DNA of 51,186 nt from Chloroflexota bacterium (GTDB lineage Bacteria; Chloroflexota; Dehalococcoidia; Lucifugimonadales; UBA826): the NCBI GenBank assembly GCA_002722155.1, contig PBKS01000007.1:1-51186 (forward strand), written 5' to 3'. The notes under the pieces are model-generated. The model searched no databases and had not been told where the DNA came from. It worked only from the letters and a program-made list of their open reading frames with translations. Below are positions 8,114 through 16,944 of this stretch, one piece after another; positions within the stretch are counted from its first letter, which is position 1, and every line of letters begins with the position of its first letter. Both the position numbers and the translations under genes were made by a program.

Positions 8114-9247
8114 CTATTGATTTTTAGCTGTTTCTCCACCAAATAAACGATTCATATTTCTATAATTATCTGGATCTAAATCTTTGTCCAAAATAGAGGA
8201 ATGCTCTGGCGGGTATCTGTGAGCCCTGAACACCATATTGGTTGGATCCCCTTTCCTGAGATCAGGGGAGTAGAAAGGGTTTATATATTCCCAGACAACC
8301 TTGCCATTTTTGGTTATCTCAAAAAGCCTACCAAAAGCTCCCTCACAAATTAGAGTATTTCCATTTGCCAGTCTTTCAGAACTACTTATATGAAAACTAT
8401 AAAAAGCCAAGGCGGGAGTTTCAGTATATTGCCATTCAATTTCATTGGTTGCCGGATTAACTTCAATCACCCGAGACCTATCCATCCCCTGGGAGTGACT
8501 ACCGTTATCAAAGATCAAAACGTTCCCATTTTCCAAGAAAGTGGGATGATGCTGATGAAATACATTTCCAGGACCCCACTTCCAAAGAAATTCTCCTGTT
8601 TCTCTACTTATTATCCCTACAGTACTGGTATTCCTGAAACTAACCAAGAAATCTCCATTAGGCGTTAAATTCAAAGAGTTAGCATGAGTCCATTCTCTAC
8701 GATGCTCTAGCGGACATATCACGTCTTCATCGAAGTCCATCTCTTTGTAGATTTCCCACTCATTTACTATCCCCCCGCTTATATCAACCTCTCTTATGAC
8801 ATCTCCCAAAATAGTTTTAGGGTCATCTTCTCTCGGATGACCTCCTTTTACCTGCTGAGAAGTCTCTTCATCCAAAGCAGTGAATAAAAGAACCACGGTG
8901 TTCCCATTTGGCAGCCTAATGTAATCGTGATGTAACATCGGGTCTTTGTATTCCCATACAACTTCAGAATCCCAATTCATCTCTACAATCGAAGCTGAAG
9001 AACCCCCTAAACCCTTCACGATATCTACATCTTCTGGAGGCTTGGTCCTAGCTAGCAAATTCCCATTAGGTAAGAGATATGCATATACAATACCTCCACT
9101 GTAGTTCCATCTATGTACGATTCGACCGTAATTATCAATTAGAGTCGCGTGATCACCTCCATTTGTGCTAAACAACGTGTACCCGTTGAAAGTGCTAGAC
9201 GGTGAATTATGTATCAGACCAACCGGATGATGAATCGATCTCCCCAT
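8114..9247 (-). CDS. Arylsulfotransferase (ASST)-like beta-propeller protein
   Basis: A 377-residue protein with repeated propeller blades of the type LPNGNLLA...VWEY: examples are LPNGNTVVLLF, LTPNGDFLVSF, LENGNVLIFDNG and LANGNTLICEGAFG. The core segment HANSLNLTPNGDFLVSFRNTSTV followed by TGEFLWKWGPG and QHHPTFLENGN is characteristic of the ASST family (Arylsulfotran_2-like), which in characterised members transfers sulfate between phenols through a histidine. No signal peptide is evident, unlike periplasmic ASST. The catalytic His cannot be assigned with certainty, so the enzymatic activity is inference. GGAAG lies 5 bases before the ATG. It is followed on the same strand by a ThuA protein and preceded by the rhodanese, suggesting a sulfur-related cluster. 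Confidence 0.75.
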   Translation of the reverse strand: MGRSIHHPVGLIHNSPSSTFNGYTLFSTNGGDHATLIDNYGRIVHRWNYSGGIVYAYLLPNGNLLARTKPPEDVDIVKGLGGSSASIVEMNWDSEVVWEYKDPMLHHDYIRLPNGNTVVLLFTALDEETSQQVKGGHPREDDPKTILGDVIREVDISGGIVNEWEIYKEMDFDEDVICPLEHRREWTHANSLNLTPNGDFLVSFRNTSTVGIISRETGEFLWKWGPGNVFHQHHPTFLENGNVLIFDNGSHSQGMDRSRVIEVNPATNEIEWQYTETPALAFYSFHISSSERLANGNTLICEGAFGRLFEITKNGKVVWEYINPFYSPDLRKGDPTNMVFRAHRYPPEHSSILDKDLDPDNYRNMNRLFGGETAKNQ

Positions 9248-9308
9248 AAAAACTTCCTTTCTATATTTTCTAAACCTTGTTGATCCAATTTATTTGGCAA
9301 TCTACTTA

Positions 9309-10154
9309 TTAAACTATTAGAGGTGTATCAGAACGGTTAGCCCACTCTCCCATTGAGCCGTCGTAATTCCTTTTATTCTCATATCCCAGAAGGGCAAGGA
9401 CAAACGCTCCGTGCGCCGCACGGATTCCACCTTGTCAATAAGTTATTATCTCTTTCTCAGGTGTCACCCCAACCTCCTCTAGCATATTTCTAAGTTCAGA
9501 AGGTTCTTTTATGGTGTGGTATTTGTCATCGGTTATAAAGTTTGTCCACTCTAAATGAACAGAACCAGGAACCCGGCCTGATCTTGAATTACCTCTAGAA
9601 TTGGTCCCGTCCCATTCACCATCCGATCTTACATCTAGAAATACTACATTCTCATCACCAATTTTAGACACGGCTTGATCTAGAGAGCATATAAGGTCTT
9701 CATCTATTTTGGGGTTGAATGTCACTTCTTTCATATCTGGTGGGTCAATGGATACCGGCCTCCCTTCATCGAACCACTTCTTCCAACCACCATTCAACAC
9801 CTTGGCATTGGAGTGACCATAATAGTTCAATACCCACCAAAACCTACTGGACCAGAGACTTCCGCCACTGTCATAACTAACCACAGTAGTATCATCACCT
9901 ATCCCCATATCTTCAAAAAGTTCTTTCACGACCTCGGGTTCAGCCACCCAGGGATACGCTGTAGGGTCTTCAGGATAAAGTGGATGTTTTATGTAATGGT
10001 GCACTTTTATACCGACCGCACCTTTAATATGGGCCCTGGAATAGGATTCAAACATATCGCAGTCAATGATCCTAACGTTAGGATCATCTATATGATCATT
10101 CAACCATTCAGTATCGACGAGTATATGTGGATTCACAAAATTTTCAGTATTCAA
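9309..10154 (-). CDS. Tandem-domain rhodanese (thiosulfate sulfurtransferase), probable selenoprotein with Sec240
   Basis: Two rhodanese domains transfer sulfane sulfur from thiosulfate or mercaptopyruvate to an acceptor. The N-terminal inactive domain shows RIIDCDMFESYSRAHIKGA and VVSYDSGGSLWSSRFWW; the C-terminal domain shows VVFLDVRSDGEWDGT and RVPGSVHLEW. At the catalytic-loop position, where family members have Cys in Y-C-x-G-G, codon 240 is TGA (9437-9435). The frame continues after it with QGGIRAAHGAFVLALLGYEN and NYDGSMGEWANRSDTPL, the expected family C-terminus, to a TAA at 9309. Read through, the protein has the usual 281 residues. A SECIS-like hairpin follows the TGA. The start is TTG 10154 with GGAGG 6 bases upstream. 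Selenocysteine is the favoured reading; a nonsense mutation or a base error remains possible. Confidence 0.8.
9395..9437 (-). promoter_or_regulatory. Putative bacterial SECIS element after in-frame TGA
   Basis: On the minus strand, the TGA (9437-9435) is followed by a two-part stem-loop. An outer stem CAAGG/CCTTG pairs 9434-9430 with 9399-9395. After an internal loop, an inner 7-bp perfect stem TCCGTGC/GCACGGA (9424-9418 with 9414-9408) carries the apical triloop GGC. The apical loop begins 17 bases after the TGA and starts with G, which fits the loose bacterial SECIS rules as I know them (loop about 16-37 bases downstream, a G among its first two bases). The fold is by eye; the element also codes for protein. 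Confidence 0.6.
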
Positions 10155-10235
10155 TGCGTACCTCCATTTGCTTATAACCGCAACCCAGGAGCTAGGTTCC
10201 GTGATTGCATAAGATAAACGACTAACTAGCAGGGG

Positions 10236-10405
10236 TCAAAAAAGGCATAACTTCCTCTCTCAATACTTTCTAATGAAACATATGGTAGGAAACCTGATTA
10301 AAAATCACCATGCCGGCATCTGCATCAATGAATTTTTAAAGCTTGCGAATAATTTCTTCGCTAGTCCCCCATATGGAGACCTCTGACCTAAGTTCAGAGC
10401 CTTAA
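10236..10405 (-). pseudogene. Decayed C-terminal fragment of an LLM-class oxidoreductase
   Basis: Reading the minus strand from about 10405 down to 10236, one frame gives SIWGTSEEIIRKL, stop, KFIDADAGMVIFN, then a short degraded stretch and a second stop, then KVLREEVMPF and a final stop. This is the recognisable C-terminal block of luciferase-like oxidoreductases (WGTPEE-IRK, DAG-DMVIFN, ER-EVMP), but it has two internal stops and no upstream part of the gene. It occupies the otherwise empty gap between the rhodanese and the esterase-like gene. The 5' boundary is approximate. Confidence 0.6.
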
Positions 10406-10441
10406 GATCATTGAAACCCACTAGCACCACCTATGAATTCA

Positions 10442-11353
10442 TCATTTCCAGTGGTTGGGAATCAGTGGAACTGCCTCTTGCCCAAACAATTTTTCCGTTA
10501 ACCATTCTTCCGTAAAAATACCATCTCTGTAACTCGATCGTTCAGAAGTCCGGACAGTAACTGGGCCACTCATATTTTCTGTCAGATCCGACAAGGTTTT
10601 CTCATCATGAAGGCCGCCCTCATGATCAGCTATTATAAGAGAGTCTGCTGTAATGGCTGGAGCATGAAACCTTAAATCATAATATGCAAGAATTTTAGAG
10701 ACTTTTTTTTCTTTTTCTGGATACAGCCTCAGATAGTCATTAAACTCTTCTAGGGGGTACGTAGAAGTTTTCAACCTCTGATTAATAGAATCATATAAAA
10801 AGGAAGGGGTTGAAACTATATGGGTTACTGATCCATGCAGAGCACCTGCTATCAAAGCTATATCATTCCCCCAAGCAACGATCGACGATTTATCGACATT
10901 AGGGACTGTCAACAAAAAATCCAAGCCTCGAAGAGTATCTGCCACAATCCCCCTGTAAACGTAGGTGGAAATGGAGTCGATCCCATCCGTCAGCTGACCA
11001 GGGTACATAGCAGAGTAAGGACTATCAGCTGTTCTCATTCCCCGGCAGGCCAAAGAAAAAGTGATATATCTGCTCCGAATCTGATTAGAGGTTCCCTGTG
11101 GAATTATTTCCAAAACACTGGCATTTTTAGGAACATAGTAGATCACTGGAAAGGGTCCATCACCTTTAGGAACACTGAGATATCCATATATGTTGTATGG
11201 CCCAACACTAGACAAATGGATCCCATAGAGTTCTGCAAAATCCGTCGACCGAATTGTAAGAATTTCGGTTTCTGCACCTATAGGAATTTCATTCAATTCT
11301 TTGCCCAATGAATACCAAAATTGCCCGAAGTCTAATGGTCTATTTTCCGACAT
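10442..11353 (-). CDS. CE7-like alpha/beta-hydrolase paralog lacking the catalytic serine
   Basis: A 303-residue protein homologous to the adjacent upstream acetyl-xylan-esterase-like protein: shared blocks are FGQFWYSLGKEL, YGYLSVPKGDGPFPVI, TYVYRGIVADTLRGLDFLL and YPLEEFNDYLRLYPEK. The nucleophile elbow, G-S-S-Q-G in the neighbour, is WGNDIAL here (162-168), so the catalytic Ser is replaced by D164. The Asp and His motifs near the C-terminus (LGLQDN and GHGHE in the neighbour) are also not recognisable. It is probably a non-catalytic paralog, perhaps a subunit or regulator, or a gene losing function, although its frame is intact. Only 7 bases separate it from the active paralog, so they form one operon. 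Confidence 0.7.
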   Translation of the reverse strand: MSENRPLDFGQFWYSLGKELNEIPIGAETEILTIRSTDFAELYGIHLSSVGPYNIYGYLSVPKGDGPFPVIYYVPKNASVLEIIPQGTSNQIRSRYITFSLACRGMRTADSPYSAMYPGQLTDGIDSISTYVYRGIVADTLRGLDFLLTVPNVDKSSIVAWGNDIALIAGALHGSVTHIVSTPSFLYDSINQRLKTSTYPLEEFNDYLRLYPEKEKKVSKILAYYDLRFHAPAITADSLIIADHEGGLHDEKTLSDLTENMSGPVTVRTSERSSYRDGIFTEEWLTEKLFGQEAVPLIPNHWK

Positions 11354-11360
11354 ATCTTCT

Positions 11361-12281
11361 CTAATCCTTCAAATGGTTATCAAAAAACTGGTCTATTACA
11401 GCTGCGTGAACATATCTTCCAGCTTCATGACCATGACCGTCGTATTCAAATAGTTTCTTATTTTCACTTCCTATTGAGTCAAAAAGTGAATATCCTGTTT
11501 CAGGAGGACATATATTATCCTGCAACCCCAAGTTGACCATAATCGGGCAACTTATTTGATCGGCAAACGATATACCATCGAAATAAGACAAAGTGTTCTC
11601 GACCATCTCAACCCTATCAGGATAGGCCTGGATGTAATCGTTTATTTCTTGGTACGGATATGTATCCGTCAATTCGATAGCGTCCATAAATCCGCACAAA
11701 TACGGTGCCCCTGCTGAAGCTGCTTTGATCTCTTTCCTCATAGCTGAAGTGGTTATTGTTAGTCCCCCACCCTGACTGCTACCAGCAACACCAATCCTTG
11801 CAGCGTTCACTTCCTCCCTACCCAATAAAAAATCAACACCACGCCAAGCATCCGCATAAAACCCTCTATAGGAATATGTATTTCGATCTATTATTCTGTG
11901 CGTGAGTAATCCAGGATAACCAGGATCAAATTGAGATCTACTTCTAACTTTTCCTCTCGGATTTACAGATAAACAAGCGTAACCTTTGGCTGACCAGTCC
12001 TTGGGTATCGGCGGATCACTCTGATAACCGGGCACCAAGAGAATGGCCGGTAATTCTTTAGAGTTTGAAATAGGTACGGTATACCATCCTGACACCCTAA
12101 CCCCATCTAAACTATCGTAAAAAACCTGGTATACAGTGATCTTTTCATCGGACCTTAGTTCGTCCCTTTCACAATCCACATTTAGGTCTATTAATGCTAG
12201 TTCATCTAGGACTGAACCCCAAAATTCGCTAAAATCGTCTGGTTTAACAACCCGACATTTATAATCTCTATCCACTCCCAT
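11361..12281 (-). CDS. Acetyl xylan esterase / cephalosporin deacetylase-like (CE7) esterase
   Basis: A 306-residue alpha/beta-hydrolase of the CE7 (AXE1) type, which removes acetyl groups from xylo-oligosaccharides and other small acetylated molecules. The catalytic triad can be placed: S169 in GSSQGG, D255 in LGLQDNICPP, and H285 in GHGHEAG. The family stretch RGFYADAWRGVDFLL and the NPRGKVRSRSQFDPGYPG region are also present. No signal peptide is seen, consistent with the usual cytosolic CE7 enzymes. GGAG lies 7 bases before the ATG. The downstream paralog lacks the triad; the pair may form mixed oligomers, since CE7 enzymes are commonly hexameric (inference). Confidence 0.82.
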   Translation of the reverse strand: MGVDRDYKCRVVKPDDFSEFWGSVLDELALIDLNVDCERDELRSDEKITVYQVFYDSLDGVRVSGWYTVPISNSKELPAILLVPGYQSDPPIPKDWSAKGYACLSVNPRGKVRSRSQFDPGYPGLLTHRIIDRNTYSYRGFYADAWRGVDFLLGREEVNAARIGVAGSSQGGGLTITTSAMRKEIKAASAGAPYLCGFMDAIELTDTYPYQEINDYIQAYPDRVEMVENTLSYFDGISFADQISCPIMVNLGLQDNICPPETGYSLFDSIGSENKKLFEYDGHGHEAGRYVHAAVIDQFFDNHLKD

Positions 12282-12333
12282 ACTATTACTCCTACCAAAT
12301 TTATAAAAGTAAACACCAATAGCAAGTCAGAGG

Positions 12334-12361
12334 ATTTTACCTTAATGATTTACTCAGTCAA
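12334..12361 (-). promoter_or_regulatory. Candidate promoter of the CE7 esterase pair
   Basis: On the minus strand TTGACT (12361-12356) and TAAAAT (12339-12334) are separated by 16 bases, about 55 bases upstream of the esterase ATG, in the divergent gap with the 1464-residue membrane protein gene. Each hexamer matches the sigma70 consensus at five of six positions. Confidence 0.45.
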
Positions 12362-12423
12362 TCATGTAAATACAAGGTATCGGAACGGCGGGCAATCTCC
12401 TTATAGAAATAGAACTGCATAAA

Positions 12424-15400
12424 ATGTCTAAGCTAATCCTGCTACTCGAAAATACAACAAAAATATACTGGATATCCCTGATATTAATAATTACAGTTGC
12501 TGCGTTTCTCAGGATTAACGGGATAAGTTGGGATCAAGGTTTCAGCTTCACACCCCATCCAGATGAAAGAGCCATATTAATGAAGGTATCGGAAATTGAA
12601 TTTCCCCCTTTGTCAAACCCTACAATACTATTTGACCCTTCAAACAGTCCTTGGAATCCTAACTGGTTTCCCTATGGAAGCCTCCCAATATATCTACTGA
12701 AAATTGTCCAATCAATTTGGAGCATGATTACCGGATCGGAGGTTCTTGACTCCAGGGTCATGGCCAGATTACTTTCTACTTTGGCAGATCTAGGGACTAT
12801 ACTCGGAACAACACTTTTAGCGAGAGCGTGTTTTGGCAGGAAAGTTAGCCTGCTAGCATGTTTACTGGTTTCCTTTTCGGTAATCCATATTCAATTATCA
12901 AACTTTTTCGCTTTTGACACTTTTATCACTTTTTTTGCTATTTGGGCGCTATTTTTTCTCTACCGTGTGGCTAAAAATGGACATCTCAAAGATTCTGCTA
13001 TTGCTGGGCTATTGATTGGTCTGGGTTTAGCCTCAAAAATAAGCCTTTTCCCTATTCTGGGGGTGTTTTTATTCTCCCACATAATATGTTCCATAAACTA
13101 TTATTTCCATCCTCAAGGCGGACAGTTTCCTGTTTCTATTACGGTCAGGAATATGTTGATTGGTCTCTGCATAGGCTTCATAGCCTTCACCATTGCTGAA
13201 CCTTACGCGCTTCTCGATTGGAAGCAATTCATTTCAGACAACAAAGAACAATCTGAAATGGTGAGGAGGATCAGAGATTATCCCTATACCAGACAATACA
13301 TAGATACCACTCCTTATTTATATCAAATCACTCAACTCGGTAGATGGGCGATCGGGTGGCCATTCGCAGTCATAGGGCTGATCGGAATAATATCAGCGTT
13401 GGTGAGTACAAAACACTGGAAGTTAGGGGTCATCACTGCTGCGATATTTGTCGGGTTGGGCTTTGCAATGACTACATCCAACTCAATCCTTATGATTCTA
13501 GCTATTTCATCGGTTGCCTTCTTGGCTCTGATATTCAATTTTATATTGAGAGGTAATAAATCAATAGGAACATTATTAATTCTCTCTTGGATTATCCCTT
13601 ACACACTCATAGTAGGCAGCTTCGAAGTTAAGTTCCTGAGATATCTACTCCCAATAATCCCGCTATTAGCAATCCTGGCAAGCGTTTTAATGGTTCAAAT
13701 TGCCAGTAATCCCCGCATGACTGTAAAGATAATGGGGTACGGAGTATATATTTTCGTAATATTCTCGACGATCACATTCGCTTTGGCATACCAAAACATA
13801 TATAACACTCCGCATCCTGGAATCGCGGCTTCCAATTGGATAAATGAAAACGTACCTCACAAATCTATATTGCTGAAAGAACATTGGGAAGAAAGTTTAC
13901 CTAATTTAGAACAATATGACGTTAGAGAGCTTCCGATTTATGACCCCGACACACCGTCTAAATTAGATACTATGACCGCATCACTTTCACAATCAGATTA
14001 TTTGATAATTTTCAGCAATCGCCTATACGGCACAGTTACCCGAATTCCAGAACGCTATCCTATGATGACGGGATACTACAAATCTCTATTCTCGGGAGAT
14101 CTAGGATTCCGGCCAGTCCGTATCGAAGATTCATACATGTCTTTAGCAGAAATCGAAATTTATGAAGATTCCTTCTCAAGGACAAATCTAAAAGAGGTAG
14201 ATCAAGCGTTCCTAGTGGGTGACGGCTTCGGAATCAATGGTGGGTTTGCCGATGAAAGCTTTTCGGTATATGACCACCCTAAAGTAATAATTTTTTTGAA
14301 CATGGCGAAATTGAGTACAAACGACCTGAGAAAGATTATAGAACAAGAATCACTCGATTTTTTTCCTGGCGACAAGATCAAACCTTCAAGTGGAAAAAAT
14401 ATGAACGACATGATGATGTCTGAAAATACCAAAGTGCTGCAAAGGAAGGGAGGCACCTGGTCCGAAATAATTACTGAAAACTCAAACTCAAACAGGTATC
14501 CAATCCTATATTGGATTGGATACCTGACACTCCTGTCCTTAGTTTCATTCCCTATCACCTACCAGATATTTTCTAGGTTTGACGACAAAGGATACCTATT
14601 TGGTAAAACTATAGGGCTACTCACAATATGCTTTACAGCATGGATCCTGTCGAGCCTACGTATAGTGGATTTCGGAGAATCCGCTCTGTGGCTTGCTATA
14701 AGCCTAGTATCTACCATATCTATGTCCATAGCCCTTAGTAAATATCGCGATATTTTCAACTATCTCAGAAAAGAATGGGCAAAAATATTAAGTTTGGAAG
14801 CTTTGTTTCTGGGATTGTTTTTGATATTTATCTGTATCAGAATGATGAACCCTGACCTATGGCATCCTTACCGAGGTGGGGAAAAACCCATGGATTTAGC
14901 CTATCTGAACGCTATAGTTAAATCGACACATATGCCCCCATACGATCCCTGGTTTTCGGGTGGATATTTGAATTACTATTACTGGGGACAATTCATTGTC
15001 GCCTCACTTATCCACCTGACTGGAATAACTACTGAGATATCGTATAACTTGGCCGTCGCTACATTCTTTGCATTATCATCCTGCTCAGTTTATTCCATAG
15101 GTAGAAACCTTATTCGGACCAATGAGAACTCCTACAAAATCAGACCCGCCATAGCCGGGCTGATTTCTATCCTTCTAGTGTGTGTGATTGGTAATATCGA
15201 CGGTTTTTACCAAGTATGGGACTCTATCAGGAATGGCTCGCATGTTTTAGGTGACTTCGACTACTGGAGAAGTAGCCGAATGATGGCTCCTGATCCGCCA
15301 GGATATGAAATCACTGAATTCCCTTTTTTCACCTTCCTTTTTGCGGATTTGCATGCCCATCTAATCTGCATACCCTTTGCCCTTTTGGTAGTGGGAATAT

Positions 15401-16818
15401 CCTTACAAATAACACTCGATAATTTTCACAAACCATGGTGGCGAGCGATACCGATGCTATCGATTTTAGGATTGGCAATAGGAGCATTGGCAGCAATTAA
15501 CACTTGGGATGTACCCATTTACACTGGCATAGCAATAGGAGCCCTTCTAATTGGTGAAATAAAGAGAGAAGGTGGGCTAAACCTCATGATCATTCTTAGA
15601 ACATCCTGGAAATCTCTATACGCCCTATTATCCGCCTACATTTTTTTCTTGCCCTACCATTTAAATTCAGTGACCTTTTTCAACTGGATAGAAAGGACAA
15701 CTAATACGACAACTTTATTCCAACTTTTTTCAATCAATGGTTTATTTATAATAATAATTCTTTTTTGGTGTGCTTTTTCACTATATCCGCACATAATCCG
15801 ACCATTCGTAGACAAATTGTCACCTCAATTATTCTTGAGGAAAATATATGAGTTATCTCCTAAATATCTTATCTTGACCTTAATTGTGATTTTAGGTTTG
15901 GGGTATCTCTTGATAGCACTCGCTTCAGGAATACTCGGAGGGGCTATCCCCGTATCACTGTTAATGTTGTTCCTTCTGGGGATTGCCTGCTTCACCAAAT
16001 TTAAAAATTCAAAATCCTCTTATTCCGATTTATTTTTCCCATATCTCCTAGCGATCGGAGCTTTTTCACTTATATTAGGAGTTGATATATGGAGGATTGA
16101 AGGAGATATAGACAGAATGAATACTGTGTTTAAGTTTTACCTTCAGATTTGGGTGCTTCTCGGAATAGCTTCAGCTTACTTTTTATTTCGCCTAGCTAAC
16201 GAAATTGAATTTTCATTTAAATCACCCCTTGCTTTATCAGGGTCCATTTTTATATTCATTGTTATAATGTCCAGCCTAATTTATCCGACGCTAGGTACGA
16301 TCGACAGAATACAGGATCGATTCTACAGATCAGACATATCCTTTACTCTAGACGGGTATAAATTCTCCGACGATGTCATTTACAAGGATGAAAAAGGTGA
16401 GATAGATTTATCCTCGGACATGAGAGCCATTAGGTGGATTAGAAGTAACATCAACGGATCACCAATAATTCTTGAAGGGATAACTCCCACCTACCGCTGG
16501 GGCAGCAGAGTATCAATCCACACAGGTTTGCCCACCGTGATCGGCTGGGAATGGCATCAACAGCAACAAAGATGGGGACAACGTAATAAAGTCAACTCCC
16601 GAATGGACGATGTGAACACTTTCTACACTAGACCTGATTCAGAGCTTACTGAGGACTTTTTACATAAATATGAAATTGAATACATATTCATTGGAGAGGT
16701 AGAAAAACTGTACTACCCCAGCAGTGGATTAAAAAAGATATATAACGGACTAAACGGCAAACTTGAAAAAATATATGACCAAAAAGGTGTCGTTATCATG
16801 AAGGTACAAAATCTATAG
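12424..16818 (+). CDS. Giant membrane protein: PMT-like glycosyltransferase fused to YYY (DUF2298) domain
   Basis: A 1464-residue polytopic membrane protein with more than twenty predicted hydrophobic helices. The N-terminal ~600 residues look like a GT-C (GT39/PMT-ArnT type) enzyme: one helix, then an extracytoplasmic loop with an acidic HPDE motif (D47, E48), then FPYGSLPIYLLKI. The second half carries the Chloroflexi/archaeal YYY domain (TIGR03662-like): LWHPYRGGEKPMDLAYLNAI, SGGYLNYYYWGQF around residue 850, EFPFFTFLFADLHAHL, and MNTVFKFYLQIW. Such proteins probably use polyprenyl-linked sugars in cell-envelope glycosylation, an inference from the GT-C fold. In relatives the two halves are often separate genes. 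It starts at ATG 12424 with no strong Shine-Dalgarno. Confidence 0.85.
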   Translation: MSKLILLLENTTKIYWISLILIITVAAFLRINGISWDQGFSFTPHPDERAILMKVSEIEFPPLSNPTILFDPSNSPWNPNWFPYGSLPIYLLKIVQSIWSMITGSEVLDSRVMARLLSTLADLGTILGTTLLARACFGRKVSLLACLLVSFSVIHIQLSNFFAFDTFITFFAIWALFFLYRVAKNGHLKDSAIAGLLIGLGLASKISLFPILGVFLFSHIICSINYYFHPQGGQFPVSITVRNMLIGLCIGFIAFTIAEPYALLDWKQFISDNKEQSEMVRRIRDYPYTRQYIDTTPYLYQITQLGRWAIGWPFAVIGLIGIISALVSTKHWKLGVITAAIFVGLGFAMTTSNSILMILAISSVAFLALIFNFILRGNKSIGTLLILSWIIPYTLIVGSFEVKFLRYLLPIIPLLAILASVLMVQIASNPRMTVKIMGYGVYIFVIFSTITFALAYQNIYNTPHPGIAASNWINENVPHKSILLKEHWEESLPNLEQYDVRELPIYDPDTPSKLDTMTASLSQSDYLIIFSNRLYGTVTRIPERYPMMTGYYKSLFSGDLGFRPVRIEDSYMSLAEIEIYEDSFSRTNLKEVDQAFLVGDGFGINGGFADESFSVYDHPKVIIFLNMAKLSTNDLRKIIEQESLDFFPGDKIKPSSGKNMNDMMMSENTKVLQRKGGTWSEIITENSNSNRYPILYWIGYLTLLSLVSFPITYQIFSRFDDKGYLFGKTIGLLTICFTAWILSSLRIVDFGESALWLAISLVSTISMSIALSKYRDIFNYLRKEWAKILSLEALFLGLFLIFICIRMMNPDLWHPYRGGEKPMDLAYLNAIVKSTHMPPYDPWFSGGYLNYYYWGQFIVASLIHLTGITTEISYNLAVATFFALSSCSVYSIGRNLIRTNENSYKIRPAIAGLISILLVCVIGNIDGFYQVWDSIRNGSHVLGDFDYWRSSRMMAPDPPGYEITEFPFFTFLFADLHAHLICIPFALLVVGISLQITLDNFHKPWWRAIPMLSILGLAIGALAAINTWDVPIYTGIAIGALLIGEIKREGGLNLMIILRTSWKSLYALLSAYIFFLPYHLNSVTFFNWIERTTNTTTLFQLFSINGLFIIIILFWCAFSLYPHIIRPFVDKLSPQLFLRKIYELSPKYLILTLIVILGLGYLLIALASGILGGAIPVSLLMLFLLGIACFTKFKNSKSSYSDLFFPYLLAIGAFSLILGVDIWRIEGDIDRMNTVFKFYLQIWVLLGIASAYFLFRLANEIEFSFKSPLALSGSIFIFIVIMSSLIYPTLGTIDRIQDRFYRSDISFTLDGYKFSDDVIYKDEKGEIDLSSDMRAIRWIRSNINGSPIILEGITPTYRWGSRVSIHTGLPTVIGWEWHQQQQRWGQRNKVNSRMDDVNTFYTRPDSELTEDFLHKYEIEYIFIGEVEKLYYPSSGLKKIYNGLNGKLEKIYDQKGVVIMKVQNL

Positions 16819-16879
16819 AAATCCTACTTCTACAGAATTTGGATATACTCCACTGGTTGCTTTAAAGAGATATTCCTGT

Positions 16880-16908
16880 TTGACACCCCACGCGCACATA
16901 TAGACAAT
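16880..16908 (+). promoter_or_regulatory. Candidate promoter of the CoA-transferase pair
   Basis: A perfect TTGACA (16880-16885) is followed after 17 bases by GACAAT (16903-16908), ending 36 bases before the first CoA-transferase ATG. The -35 is strong and the -10 partial. Confidence 0.4.
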
Positions 16909-16944
16909 GGCAGCCAATACTTAGCTAAAGTTCATTACTGAAAT

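Noticed and set aside
9435-10154. Rhodanese ending at the TGA as a simple 239-residue protein
   Set aside because: It would lack the catalytic residue and C-terminus, which continue in frame; kept only as the alternative to selenocysteine.
10835-11311. 158-codon open frame opposite the inactive esterase paralog
   Set aside because: Composition and lack of motifs point to an antisense shadow, and the minus-strand frame has clear homology.
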